From Halichondria panicea (taxonomy: Eukaryota > Porifera > Demospongiae > Suberitida > Halichondriidae): a stretch of DNA of 64,000 nt. The stretch spans positions 1,550,001 through 1,614,000 of the forward strand of contig NC_087381.1 of assembly GCF_963675165.1 (NCBI RefSeq), in the 5' to 3' direction. Position numbers and translations under genes: made by a program. Positions 20,606-35,900 of the stretch are shown here, piece by piece. The notes beneath the pieces were generated by a model. That model had not been told where the DNA came from. It made no database searches and saw only the letters and a list, made by a program, of their open reading frames with translations. Every line of letters begins with the position of its first letter. Within the stretch, counting starts at the first letter, position 1.

Positions 20606-22582
20606 ATGGAGTTCTATTACCTCCTAATGTTAGCACTCTCTTTTCATTTTATGATTGCTACTACTAATTCTGTACCAATAGAATCAAACACTAAAGCAGT
20701 GGATAACAATACTTGCTGGACAAAGATACAAACACCCTGTGAAACTTCATCAACCACACAAACTGGTTTAATAAAAGATCTCAGCTCAGAGAAATTCATT
20801 GGTTCAACGGTTCTCAAAGAACACGATGTCATGGACTGTTATCCTTGGATGTTTCGTAATCCCAGAAATGGAAAATGTGAATGTAGTAACATTCCACATC
20901 ACTCTGTACTATGTGATGTTGAAGTCAGCAGGACATCCATTCTTGATTGCTATTGTATGACTTACGATAGTGAGAGCAATGAAACTCAATTAGGAAGATG
21001 TGTGTATGGTTGCGGACATAAAAGAGACACTGTGTTTTATCCACTTCCAAATAACACGGACGATCTTAATTCATACTCTTGTGGAAGAATGAACCACGAT
21101 TCAACACTGTGTGGGCAGTGTCTACCAGGATATTCACCACTCTTGTACTCGTATGAAATGAAATGCATGAACTGCACAGGAGAGAACATGACCTACAACT
21201 GGATCAAGTACATAGCAGTTGCTTACATTCCTTTAACATTCTTCTTTTTCTTTGTTGTAATTTTCAAATTTAATGGAACTTCACCAATGCTGAAGTTGTT
21301 CATTAGTGTGTCCCAAGGAATCTTTTCACCTATTGCTGTTCGAGGTAATTTTTCTGTCATTTCAAAGAAATCATATATTGAGAAATTTATTATTAAAGCT
21401 ATAGGCTGCTTTTATGGTATCTGGAATTTATATTTCTTTCGTGCTGTCATTCCACCTATTTGTGCGACGGACATCAGTCAAATACAAGTGCTTGCTTTGG
21501 ATTATGCGATTGCCTTTTATCCATTGGTACTGGTTATTCTGACTTACTTTCTCATTAGTTTGCATAGCCGTGATGTACGTATAGTTGTTTGGTTGTGGAG
21601 ACCTTTTCATAAGGTTTTCAGTTTAGTTAGTCAAAGCTGGGATATGGAAGGATCGATTGTGAATGCTTTTGCGACCTTTTTATTACTCTCCCACTTAAAG
21701 ATTCTCAGCGCTACTGCTGACTTGCTAGTATTTACTGGAATGTATGTGCTGAAGGCAAACAGCAAAGAATACACTAAAAAGCATGTACTTTACTATGATG
21801 CCACAGTGGAATACTTTGGACATGAACATCTTCCGTACGCAATAGTAGCTTTGTTTGTCGGAGTTTTTGTTGTAATACTTCCTATAGTATTTCTGATTGT
21901 ATATCCGATGAAATGGTTTCAGAAATGTCTCAATTCTTTGAAAATTCAGCGTCAACGTCTTGACATGTTTGTTAACTGCTACCAAGGTTACTACAAGGAT
22001 GGAACGAATGGTACAAGAGATTATCGATGGTTTTCTGTGACTTACTTTCTTCTTCAGCTAATTCTGATCGTATTATTTACAGTCTCACAAACTATCTAAT
22101 TTTATTCGATCGGAGTCTTAGTCGTAGTCATCCTCATGTTTTTACAGCTCTCATTACGACCATACAAGGAAGAATTCAAAGTGTACAACATAACAGATGC
22201 CTTCATGTTGTTGCTTCTTAGTGGAGTTTTTATTATGGCAATCGCAGGAGATGAAGCTGACATTATAGCTTCTTACTTCAGCAATTTTTCTTATTCGGTA
22301 CTAGTGCTCATTGGAATTGTCCCGATAATATATTTCTTTGCATTGATCATTTGGTGGATCTTGGTAAAGAAACAACTCAAAACTTGGTGCATGAGCAAAC
22401 TTCGTAGCTTTCGTGCTCCGACTGTAATCCCACGAATTGAAGAGTCATTTTCAGATAGTGATATTCCACACCGGTTAGAGAATCCATCAGATTACTCATT
22501 ACCAAATACCCCGCTGATTTCTGCCATTTGAAAGAATACAAAGTATGGCTCAGTTGCTTGTGCTGTCATTCCAGAGCCATGA
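20606..22582 (+). pseudogene. Membrane-protein family copy D (two premature stops)
   Basis: Open from the ATG at 20,606 for 497 residues: signal peptide, Cys-rich ectodomain and the first hydrophobic segments, including one extra Ile (FIIKAIG). A TAT to TAA change at 22,097-22,099 stops it at the position of SQTIY in copy A, within the paired late membrane segments. Beyond it the frame continues to a second nonsense codon (TGA at 22,529-22,531, where A has GGA) and then to the family stop at 22,580-22,582. A truncated protein lacking the last three membrane segments and the tail could still be made, but a decaying copy is more likely. It is about 5-7% different from A and B at protein level by eye. 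Confidence 0.85.
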
Positions 22583-23023
22583 TGGTAATGCTAAATAATA
22601 GTAAAGCTGACTATAGATTAGCAAAATGTTTAGTAGTGTAACTTCCCTTCACATGCATGTTAGGCATCTTTAGCATTATTTTGTATAGTTAATATGTGTG
22701 TTTATTTGCACATAAATTATGCGCATGAATGTGGGGCTCCTTGTCTTCGGTGTATCCTGTGTGATAGAGTCATGTCACAGTGAGAGCGGTTTATGCAGTT
22801 TGCCGAGCATTTTAAGGGAAAGCAGTTTATTGTGTAATGCGCATGGTTAGCTATGGCAGTACTGTATGTATATATGCCTTGCATGGGAATGTACAGAGTT
22901 TACCAACCAATCCAGACAACAACGATTCAATCCTAGCTCTTTCAAGCAACATTTCCGAGCGTATGTACATGACTGTAAAAGAAACCTCAACAAGGTATAT
23001 ACATGCATGCGTCCATTCTTTCT
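22583..23023 (+). other. 3' flank of copy D
   Basis: Homologous to the flanks after A and B; no gene seen. Confidence 0.55.
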
Positions 23024-23228
23024 GAGTTAGGTCCATGCAATCGCATTCTATCCTGAAGCAGTAATGAAGCCAGCAAGCTCTTGTAGTGACGCCCCTCAAG
23101 ACGGACCATCTGAAAAATACTGGATTGCAACTGATAGTACTAGATCTAGCTCTCATTCGCCCTAGGGCGCTACTGTGACATGAATCTGAACAAGCTAGCT
23201 GTAGCTGCAACACTGCTGGAGGATGGAT
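23024..23228 (+). pseudogene. Relic of fibrinogen-like family gene (repeat 3)
   Basis: Same decayed fragment as at 9818-10,020 (stalk end, PASSCSDAPQDGPSEKYW, IATDST, CSCN/CW remains), sharing the GCCCTAGGGCGC insertion with repeat 1. Repeats 1 and 3 are thus closer to each other here than to repeat 2. Confidence 0.8.
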
Positions 23229-23780
23229 TCAAGAATCAGTTGGATTACATGGAAATAAATTATAGCTGATTCTGAGTGCTTCTGATGAATCTCTATATTA
23301 AAGTTATGACTACTGTGTCCGTGTGTCCTTTTTTGGTAGTGGGCTCATGTAAAGTGTATCTAGAATGTGCCTTTTGCACATGTGCACGCGGGACTGACAT
23401 AAGACGATAAAGATCGTTAACTAAACAAATGAAAGATATATTCCTACGACGACCTTTGCCCAGCAGCGTATACTAACTAGCCTCGATTCCAGGCCGCAGG
23501 AAAAGCATTACACAGTACAGAGCCGGTGAACAGAGCAATGAAGTTCACACTGTTGTTAATCATTAATTACAGAAGCTGATACAACACAGTCATATAATTA
23601 GAACACACAAAATATTAAATTTCTATAGTGCACAACAGTAAAAATTAATTTTAGGCAAAAAACAAAAGAACTATAGTGAACGTATACGTAGATTTTACTA
23701 CACGTACAACAGTTTTGAGAGAATGACAAGAAAATTTTGGTGTTAAAAGATTTAACCAGCTTTCACTACAAAGTTGCAGC

Positions 23781-26755
<2,975 letters not shown>

Positions 26756-27224
26756 CCTCACAGCGAAAGTATGTACAATGTGCTTTTGATGAGTGATGCA
26801 GTACTTTAGTATACTGTGGCCCTAATTAAACAACTTGCTGGGCACACCCTTTTTGCACTGAGGAGAGGCTGTAAAAGCCAGAAAGACTCTTTGTCAGCTA
26901 GGAACTATCGCTGGTGGCTATACACTACCTATACAAGTAGCTACACTGCTTCTACACGAGTTCCTAGTCGACAAAGAAAGCTATTTTCAGCAATCACAAA
27001 GTGCAACTGTTAATTGTCTCCAAACCGAGTCACGTGAGGACATTCTATGCTATGGGCGTGGCGCACTGGCAGCTGATTCAGCAGAAAAAGTTGTAGGTGT
27101 GACCGACACATTTTATGTTGAGTCAGCAGAAAACTTGTCAGTGGGCAGGGCTGCTTGCTTGGTGATGCTGAGTCAGCACAACTGTGCCTCACCATGTGGC
27201 TGTGTTTCAAGCCACTGTAAAGAG
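26756..27224. promoter_or_regulatory. Bidirectional promoter region, Rab8/GPATCH4
   Basis: 469 bp separate the two start codons of divergent genes, so both promoters must overlap here. A CACGTG (E-box) occurs at 27,031-27,036. Two TGAGTCAGCA motifs (27,119 and 27,169) and two further CAGC/GCAGAAAA repeats lie nearer GPATCH4. No TATA box is evident. Confidence 0.5.
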
Positions 27225-28774
27225 ATGGATTTTGCTAGAAAACAGCTCCAAAAGTATGGTTGGAAAGAAGGTAAGAATGACACTAGCTCTACTACAGTTA
27301 TAGTATTGCTGATTTTGTGTGCACAGGTCAAGGGCTTGGCAAAACTGAGAGTGGTATAGCTAAACCAATCAAGGTTGGAATCAAGAGAGATCATGCTGGT
27401 GTAAGCTTTAGTACTGCTATTACACTGTACGCTCGTCTCCATCACGAGCAATGATATGCACACTCTCATTCATGCACACATAACTGTACTATGAGTCGGC
27501 AAAAATGTTCGACTGACTGTTGTATCTACGTTTTAAACATGAAATGCATGCATGTACATATATGTAGCGGATCAACTTACTGGCATTCTATATATAAATA
27601 ATTTGTCCGTGTGCAGGTTGGAGCTGTTCCTGGGGAGGAATATACTAGCGACTGGTGGAGCAGTCTCTTCAACAAGGCTGCCAGTAACATATTAGTAGTT
27701 GACGGACAGGTACTTACAGCATTGACCGGCCGTCAATCATAATTAAGGGCTTATTATTATGTCGGATTTACTGTTCCAACACAAGGCTGAAAGTTTTTAT
27801 ACACAATTTTAACTATTCAAGATAGTTTGATTGGTCTCCCGTAGATATATATAAACTTGACCCATTATATAATACATGCAGCTCTGCTAAAGCTTGTTGA
27901 TTGTGTATATACTAGTTGCTGTAAATTTGCTTATAAATTACACAAAATTCTTGTGATAGCTCAGGCTTTAAAGGTGCTCCGATTCAATCATTAGCTGTTT
28001 CATATAAATTCTAATTTGTACTCTCTATAGGATACTGTGGAACTGAAGACAGGTGCAGATTCTGGTGTTTGCCTCAAGAAGAGACACTACGGCAAACATC
28101 GTTCATCTCTCCTATACGGAGGGTTTGTAGACGCCGCTACAAAGTCACATGATGTAGGTCTAGTGACGAATGATAAGGACTTGAGCAAAGAGGTTGTGCC
28201 AAAGAAATTGATTCAAGAGAGGTGTGTTATTGTGACTGCTACCTCTCTATTGGCGTGTTTCAACACACATACAATAATTAATTGATGAATTGTATACGTA
28301 CAATAATTATACCACTATGTTATGTATTTACTTTATACAGTATCTCCGATGATGCTTTAATTCGCGCTTGTGAAGGACGAACTGGACACAAGTAAGTTTC
28401 ATGGAGAAATTTGTGCTACAAAATGTCTTATATAATTATACTGTTCATTCATACTATACCTTGCACCTGAGGCTATACCTGTAACTCTGAGACCTTGTAC
28501 CGTGCATACTTCAAGCTATTATATCCCGCTGGCTCTTTGTGACCATGCAACATTTCTTCGTACACTTGTCTTGTACAACTATGCTAATGTTTGTGATTTT
28601 GACACTCCTCACATCTGTTATTTGATCCACTGCAGGGCTGCCAGACACGGATTAAAACTGTGTGGAAAATTAAAGAGACTGAGAGAGCAAGAGGGAAAGC
28701 AAACTGAGATGATACATAAGAAACAAAAAACACACAAGTGTGAACACTTTCTCAATAGAACTGAATCTTTTTAA
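27225..28774 (+). CDS. GPATCH4: G-patch domain protein 4 (six exons)
   Basis: Exons 27,225-27,270; 27,327-27,400; 27,617-27,709; 28,031-28,221; 28,341-28,391; 28,636-28,774, all GT-AG and in phase, give 594 bp, 197 residues. The N-terminus MDFARKQLQKYGWKEGQGLG is a G-patch, followed by the family signatures DWWSSLFNKAASN and ACEGRTGHKAARHG, which match animal GPATCH4. G-patch proteins bind RNA helicases of the DHX15 type; GPATCH4 is nucleolar in mammals. The protein is much shorter than the human one (about 450 residues) because the long Lys/Glu-rich tail is missing; only a short basic end (KKQKTHK) remains. An in-frame ATG lies 126 bp upstream, but the chosen start matches the usual position just before the G-patch. 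Confidence 0.9.
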
Positions 28775-28921
28775 TCTAGCGATTCTATTATTTTGTTCTT
28801 AAATATTATTTATTGACGAACAGAAATCATTCACTCTAGGATCGATATCATGGAAGTATGATAGGGAAGTAATTTAATTGATAATTATATAAATACCAGT
28901 TTTTAGTCTCTCCATTAGCTT

Positions 28922-30154
28922 TTAGCGAACATATATTTGTATAAAGCTGAAAGCAATATTTTCAGATTCGTTTAGGTCATCTTCGCAAAGCCTAAACTCG
29001 ATATCTTCTGAACTTGGCTGGTTTAACTCTCTACAGAACACCGGTGGGTTGTTTCGAGTGCAACAGTCATCAGAGACACCTACCATGCAACCTTTAGAAT
29101 CGCTCCACATTATACCGTTGTTTGGGGGATTTCCACAGAAGTAATCGCTACCTATGAAAGATTGGTCGGCGTGAGGAGATTCGTGATTACTACTGAAAGT
29201 CCAGATGTGTTCTCGTGGGCTGGAACCATATGTAAGACTAACCCCATCGACATAGTTTGTGTCAATACCTCCAGTGTGAAAACCATCTGCTAAAGCGACT
29301 CTATATCCGATAATTCTGCCACAAATGTGAGAATATTCAACTCCATGGGTAGGAAAAATTATAGACCTACAACCAATACTATCTTTGTTGCAAAAACGTA
29401 CTGTCTCGGTATTTATCGTTATCTCTATTAGGCTAAAGCCAGATGGACAATCTTGTTCCGGATCTATCATGTTAAGGTTTGCTATTCGCATCCATCCATT
29501 TGTGCTAGTGGTGCAGCTGCAAGTTGTTTGGTCCATTTCGCAATAAACTTGAGCAGGTTCGCTAGTACTTGTCGTGTTAATCCAATAGTTACCAGATGGT
29601 AAGATGGAAATTGCAATGCAAGAGTTCGCTGGATTCTCAAATGTACCTATTGAAGGTGGTAGGGTTGGCGGCGGTTGAGTCGTTGGTCCTTCCACCTCCG
29701 CTCTTAGCTCTGCAATCTCGTTTCTCAGATCCTGTATATCACTTGAGACCGTAGACGACACATTCGGGTAAACAACTACCAAAACAATCGCAGCAACTCC
29801 AGCACAGAGAGCCAAGAAAGCAATCAAACCAACAAAAAATAAAAAAAAACATTGTAATTTGCCAGTACTTTTATCTTTTTTGTCCACCTGTCTTTCATTG
29901 TTGCTTGTCACCGCTGTAGCCGGTTCATAACTTGCCAAAAAGTTTCCAGCTTTGGGAGTAGTTGGTGGAATATAGCTTAAGTTAAAACCTGTCGTAGTAG
30001 GTTCTTCCATGTTCGATCCATATGCATCAGTGTTCTGGGTTTTCATTTTGTCTACCTGCCTTTTATTGTTGCTTGCTGGCCTGTAACTTGCAAAAATGTT
30101 TTCTTCAGGAGTAGTTAGTGGGAAAAAGTCAAAACCACTCTTATTGGGTTCCAT
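28922..30154 (-). CDS. Type II membrane protein with fibrinogen-related ectodomain, F1
   Basis: Single exon, 410 residues. The cytoplasmic N-terminus (1-100) holds an internal repeat: the block around IFASYRPA...NNKRQVDK recurs as FLASYEPA...NNERQVDK. One transmembrane helix (about 101-129) is followed by a short coiled-coil (131-155), a Pro/Thr-rich linker (157-168) and a Cys-rich domain (173-410). That domain starts like a fibrinogen C-terminal domain (NPANSC, YW, VYCEMD, GWMRIANL) and continues with the VCGRI-type, YVDGVSL, IWTF, DYFC, NNPP and DIEFRLCED blocks seen in uncharacterised proteins of sponges and other invertebrates. The gene ends 148 bp from GPATCH4, tail-to-tail. It lacks the AYN(I/V)V motifs of F3-F6. 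A surface receptor or lectin-like role is inferred. Confidence 0.85.
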   Translation of the reverse strand: MEPNKSGFDFFPLTTPEENIFASYRPASNNKRQVDKMKTQNTDAYGSNMEEPTTTGFNLSYIPPTTPKAGNFLASYEPATAVTSNNERQVDKKDKSTGKLQCFFLFFVGLIAFLALCAGVAAIVLVVVYPNVSSTVSSDIQDLRNEIAELRAEVEGPTTQPPPTLPPSIGTFENPANSCIAISILPSGNYWINTTSTSEPAQVYCEMDQTTCSCTTSTNGWMRIANLNMIDPEQDCPSGFSLIEITINTETVRFCNKDSIGCRSIIFPTHGVEYSHICGRIIGYRVALADGFHTGGIDTNYVDGVSLTYGSSPREHIWTFSSNHESPHADQSFIGSDYFCGNPPNNGIMWSDSKGCMVGVSDDCCTRNNPPVFCRELNQPSSEDIEFRLCEDDLNESENIAFSFIQIYVR

Positions 30155-31043
30155 GTTAGCTCCAATGCAGCAGTGTTCAGGGTAGGGCAGCCAATGATTT
30201 GTTTGTTTATTGTGTGGTATGAAAAATGGGTGGGTATGCTAATGAATACACTGTGCACAATGTTGCTGAGAAAAGTTAGGTGAATGAATATTATTGCACA
30301 TGCGCAGATCTAGCTCATCAGCAACTACTATAAACTCTGATTTATAGATTCACAATCATTCCCCATTTACAATGTGTAATCGTGGCGCTGTGCACGTGAT
30401 CAACACACAGGGTGAGAACATCTTGGGTTGGTTATTGCTTAACCTTGCAAGCTAATTAATAGCTTCTACACCCATGCATATATAGCCTGCTACACCTCAA
30501 TTTCAATACAACTGGCATTTCAGTATCACTTCGACCATCTCAAGATCTGCCAAACACACTACAAATAAATATTGTTCACAGTAGAGACTACTGAATGTGT
30601 ACTTGTGCTAGAGTCTAGCGCAGGAGCCATAATTATTGTCGTGTGGTTATATACCTGTCCTTGGACATTTTTTTAATTAAGTACTAATCGTGAATATCTT
30701 GCAGTATAGTGACTATAAGAGAGTTGCATCTAAATGCTACTTTACATGTAGTCTTGTAGATGAGCCATCTTGCATGCCTGGCATGGGGATTCTTGGGCCC
30801 AAGGCTGGAGCTATCATTACTGCATGGCAACATGCAGCTACATGTAAAAGTAAGCTGCATGATGGTACAATAATAGACAACTTATTATGGACTCAAATCG
30901 CCCATGAGTTCATGACACCTTAATTAATAATTAATCAGTATTTTACATAACCGTGACAAGTCATGCTACAGTCAAGCATATTATAGCTAATACATTCAGC
31001 TCTCCGAACTATGATTTAGTTTACCATATCATGGATTAAGCTC
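30155..31043. other. Intergenic region between F1 and F2
   Basis: Upstream region of F1 and 3' flank of F2 (both minus strand). No other gene or repeat recognised. Confidence 0.5.
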
Positions 31044-32162
31044 TCAGCGAACGTATATCTCTACGAAGCTAAATGGAATATCTTCATTGGAATTCACTTC
31101 ATCTTCGCAAAGTCTAAACTCGATATCTTTGGAAATTGGCGGGTTGAGCTCTCTATGAAACCATGGTGGGTTATTTCGAGAACAACAGCCAGATGTGTCG
31201 GCCATTTGTGTTTCACACTCTTCAGTACTGATCCACATTGCATAGTAATTGTCTGCTGGGAGAGGATTTCCACAGAAGTCAGTAATTGTCTCCAACAAAC
31301 TGTTGCCCTGTACCAGGTGTATCCAACCAATTACTAAAGCTCCAGATGTGCTGCCGAGGCCGTGATCCGTACGTAAGACTAACACCGTCTATACATAGGT
31401 ACTGTCAATACCTATATCAGGGTTAAAATCATCTCCTGAGAAATGTCTATGTCCAACAACCCTGCCACAAATCTGAGAATAGTCAATTCCGTAAGTGGGG
31501 AATAATACAGACGTGCAACCAATAACCTCTTTGCTGCATAAGCGCATCAGCCCTGTATCTGCAACATTTACAGTTATAGTGTCAAAGCCAGTTGGGCATT
31601 CTTGTTCTGGATCAGACATGTTGACTTTCGCTATTCGCAACCATCCACTCATGTCATCACCACAATTTCTTTGATCCATGTCGCAATAAACTTGAACAGA
31701 TACGCTAGTACTTGCCGTATCAATCCAATAGATTCCAGATGTTCTGTCTTCAGGAATTGCAGTGCAAGAACTTGCTGGATTCTCAAAAGATCCGATCGCA
31801 GGAGGTTGGGTTAGTGGTAGTTGAGTTGGTGGTGGTTGAGTTGCTTCCACTTCCAGTCTCAGTTCTGCAATCTCTTTTCTTAGCTCTGTAATCTCGTCTT
31901 TCAAATTCTGTGTATCACTCGGGACTGTACATGTCACATTCGGATAGACAACTATCAGAACAATTGCGGCAACTCCAGCACAAAGGGCCAAGAAAGCTAT
32001 CAAATATATAAGAAATATCATACAGCATTGGCATTTTCCAGCTTTTTTCTCTTTTCTGGCAGCTCGGTTTTCGCTGTTGCTTTCTTCTACAGTTAGTTCA
32101 TAGCTTGGCAGAAGCATGTCATTAGGAACAGTCGTCAGTTCATAATCATTCTTCGACTCCAT
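31044..32162 (-). pseudogene. Fibrinogen-related type II membrane protein, F2 (frameshifted)
   Basis: Closest to F1. Open from ATG 32,162 for 257 residues: cytoplasmic tail with two YELT motifs, transmembrane helix (about 48-74), a coiled-coil rich in Glu/Leu/Lys, a Pro-rich linker and the first half of the fibrinogen-related domain. At 31,389-31,394 a TA insertion turns the YVDGV codons into a TAG stop, and a further one-base shift lies near 31,277. After it the frame continues normally through the FCGNP, CCSRNNPPWF and DIEFRLCED blocks to a stop at 31,044. The two shifts add up to three bases, so the second half is in the original frame but unreachable. It is either a young pseudogene or a sequencing or allelic error; everything else looks conserved. 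Confidence 0.8.
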
Positions 32163-32912
32163 GTTGGCTCAACTGCAGTGTGTGTCAGTGAGCCCAGATG
32201 TGTGCTAACCCATGAATACATAAGTATCATTTCATGCAGGGTGTGTCAGTCAATGAATATAAGTAGCATTTAATGCAGGGTGTGTCAGTCAATGAATGAA
32301 TATAAGTATCATCCACCTCCTATCCAGCGCATCACATGATTGTTGTTTTTTTGCTGGTATAGGTATATTTATTAATTTATTAATTTTAGATTGGAGAAGC
32401 CTGCAAAAAATTGTGAGCCTGCTCACAGCTATACACTGAAAAAAAGGTTTCACTGGAATGTGTCGCAGATGTATGTCTCCATATAGATGACGCATTCAGA
32501 TGCAGAAGTAGTCGAATACCCGTCTCTACTTGAGCTTTTTGCGTAGAGGTGGGATTCGAGACTATTTATGTTTACGCAGAATAATATCAAACTGTGTGTC
32601 TTTTAGTTTGGAGCTGCAGAACGATTGTGAGCTAGCTAGCTATAGTGAGAAAGATTTCAAATGTTACCCCTGCGGTGTATCTCCGCGCAGTGTTGTGAGC
32701 ATGCGCATGCATTAAAAGCAAATTAAGGGCGGCTAATAATAAAGTGAAGAATATTCTTATAGGGGTCAAAGGTCATAGAGGCTAGGTACGTATGTAGACT
32801 TGATCTCACACGTACGTACACATGGTGATGTGTTTCTGAATCTAAGCTTAGCATAAAGCCGTGTACCCTATTGCTTTTCTGTTCTCATTGATTAAAGTAC
32901 CGCCCTATTGCA
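32163..32912. promoter_or_regulatory. Divergent upstream region, F2/SIN3
   Basis: 750 bp between the start codons of F2 (minus) and SIN3 (plus). A short segment (GTGTGTCAGTCAATGAATATAAGTA type) is repeated around 32,200-32,310. The SIN3 5' UTR probably lies in the last few hundred bases; no clear core promoter was found. Confidence 0.4.
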
Positions 32913-35900
32913 ATGGCAAGTGCCACAAATTCCAACACGGTGAGTTTCCCATTTAAAGCACACCATTAATGATTACACATTAATTTTTACATTACACACA
33001 CACACACACACACACATACATACATGAAATGAAATGATTAACTTCCCTTCACGCCCACGCCACATCACACACACAGGCCACTCCTCCATTGAGCCAGGCA
33101 TCACACAGCCCAATATCGGCAGCTGCCCTCTCGGCAGCACAACTCGTAACGTCTGCCGCTGTCAACAGTACTGCGGGGGCATCGTCACAGTCACAGGTGT
33201 GTATACTTGTGTGTGTGTACATGTACCCCAATAGGCATGTGCTTTTACAGAATGACATGTACATGTATGTGTGAAGTGTATGCCCAAGACAATATGATCG
33301 ATGGTGGTTACTTTGTTACCCTGCTCTACCACACACCTCTTAGTCCTAGTTACTACATAAATATTTTAATTTGTGTGTTGACTCGAGATTAATGTTTAGC
33401 GACCATTTCGACAATTCTGAGCAGAACACTTTTACATGATTGCATGTGTTCCTAGGAAGTGCTAAATGAACCAATTTCTACATGTAGTTCAAATTTCATG
33501 TACTTAACACTACTATAAGTAAATGTATGCACACACCTCCCTCCACACCCACACACCCACACCCCCCCACACACACACACCACCCACACACACACACACA
33601 ACCCTCTCTGCACACACCCTACACACTGATACACACATACACACTCACAACCCTCCCTCCACACACACACCACACACACACACACACACAACCCTCTCTG
33701 CACACACCCTACACACTGATACACACATACACACTCACAACCCTCCCTCCACACACACACCACCCACACACACACACACAACCCTCTCTGCACACACCCT
33801 ACACACTGATACACACATACACACTCACAACCCTCCCTCCACACACACCACCCACACACACACACAACCCTCTCTGCACACACCTTACACACTGAGACAC
33901 ACATACACACTCACAACCCTCCCTCCACACACACACCACCCACACACACACACAACCCTCTCTGCACACACCCTACACACTGATACACACATACACACTC
34001 ACAACCCTCCCTCCACACACACACCACCCACACACACACACAACCCTCTCTGCACACACCTTACACACTGATACACACATACACACTCACAACCCTCCCT
34101 CCACACACACACCCACACACACATCCTCCCCCACACCCACCCCCTCAGGGTTCATCATCGTCGAGTCAGTTCCAGCGTCTGAAAGTGGAGGATGCTCTCT
34201 CGTATCTGGACCAGGTCAAGCTGCAGTTCGGGAACCAGCCGCAGGTCTACAACGACTTCCTTGACATCATGAAGGAGTTCAAGTCCCAGAGGTGCTCCTG
34301 GTACTATAATAATTATATACATTGTATAATTATGCGTTCGATCCTCTAAATATGGACATTTCGCCCATACAATGTAATTATGTATAATGGATAGTTTTAT
34401 TAGTGTTGCTTGAAATTGAAGACATCCATGGATACGTTGATATAGTGAAACGTCCGAATAAAGGGGACACATTGGGAGCAATTGTACCACTCATCCCTTT
34501 GTCGAAATATTATATTATAAAAATGTTATTCAATGACGGAAGTACATTCCTTTGAAGATTTTCAGCCTCTCTATTTCTTGAAGTACTGATTTTGGTACAT
34601 GTACATATAATAATACGTCATCCTATCGTTCTTTCCTGCCTCCAGTATTGACACTCCCGGAGTCATCAGTCGTGTGTCTAACCTCTTCAAAGGTCATCCG
34701 GATCTCATAGTGGGTTTCAACACATTCCTTCCCCCAGGCTTTAAGATTGAAGTGCATCAGAACGAGATCAACATCAGTGGCCCTGCCCAACACTCCGTAA
34801 CACTGGCCAAGATAGCACAGGCTCACAACAGCAGCACTGCCGCCGCAATAGAGGCAGCAAAGGTGGAGATGAACGTTATATTAAAGAATTTTATATACTG
34901 TATCTATTATTTTTACGAGATTTGTACATTATTTTATGACAAATAGAGGCAGCAAAGGTAGAAATGACTATAAATATTGGAATTTTTATTTATTTTACGA
35001 GCAATTACTATAATTATGACATTCAAAAGATTATTGTTAATTATACATGTACATGTACGTGCACACACCACACCTCACATCCCCTCAGGCCGAGGCCGCC
35101 CTCTCCTCTGCCACCACAACCTCTGCTGGGGGCACCGCTGCAACAACTGGTTCAACCGGATCAACCAGCGGAGGCCATCAGCCAGTCGAGTTCAACCATG
35201 CTATCAACTATGTCAACAAAATTAAGGTACACTGTAGTTTTTGTCGGCAAACTTCAATCAGTTTATTTGAGAGGTCTGTAACAACTCTACCAATAAATTT
35301 GAAGGGCAAAGGTGTATTTATGTGGCGACACAAAAAATAATTGTATGTACATGTGCATGTATACGAATTACGGAGAAATATCCAAATGTCGTATATTTAG
35401 AGTGTTGCCTTGAACTCCATTCCTATACACTCAGAATCGGTTCCAGAACCACCCGGACATCTACAAAGCTTTTTTGGAGATCCTACACAAATACCAGAAG
35501 GAGCAGCGTATTCTCAAGGAGGGTGGCAACATCAGCAACATCCCTCTCAATGAGTCAGAGGTGTACATGCAGGTACGTAACTAAGGGGGTGTGACTAAGG
35601 GGTGTGGTCTCAGATATGTGCGCTTGCTGAGATTAGTGTGTGCAATTGTGAGAATTTATCATTGTAGTTTTCAAATACAGACACAGCAATAATTGTTAAA
35701 AAGCTGTAATTGTAATTCGGTTGATCTTATTTCAAAGAAGAGATTTGCTGGTGCCTTTCAGATTGTGTACTTCTCTGTCATTGGCAGCTAGTATTACAAT
35801 GTACAATTCACACACCTCTTACCACGTACAGGTGTACAGGTACTCTACATGTATGTACTATACATTATTTTGTTTACAGGTCTCCAACTTATTTGAGAAT

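Noticed and set aside
27099-27224. Upstream in-frame ATG for GPATCH4
   Set aside because: It would add 42 residues of low-complexity, Cys-rich sequence not seen in the family; the start directly before the G-patch fits better.
33452-34071. Long open frames rich in Thr-His or Cys-Val over the CA-rich intron
   Set aside because: They are translations of the 88-90 bp CA-rich minisatellite in all frames, lie between proven SIN3 exons and have no domain.
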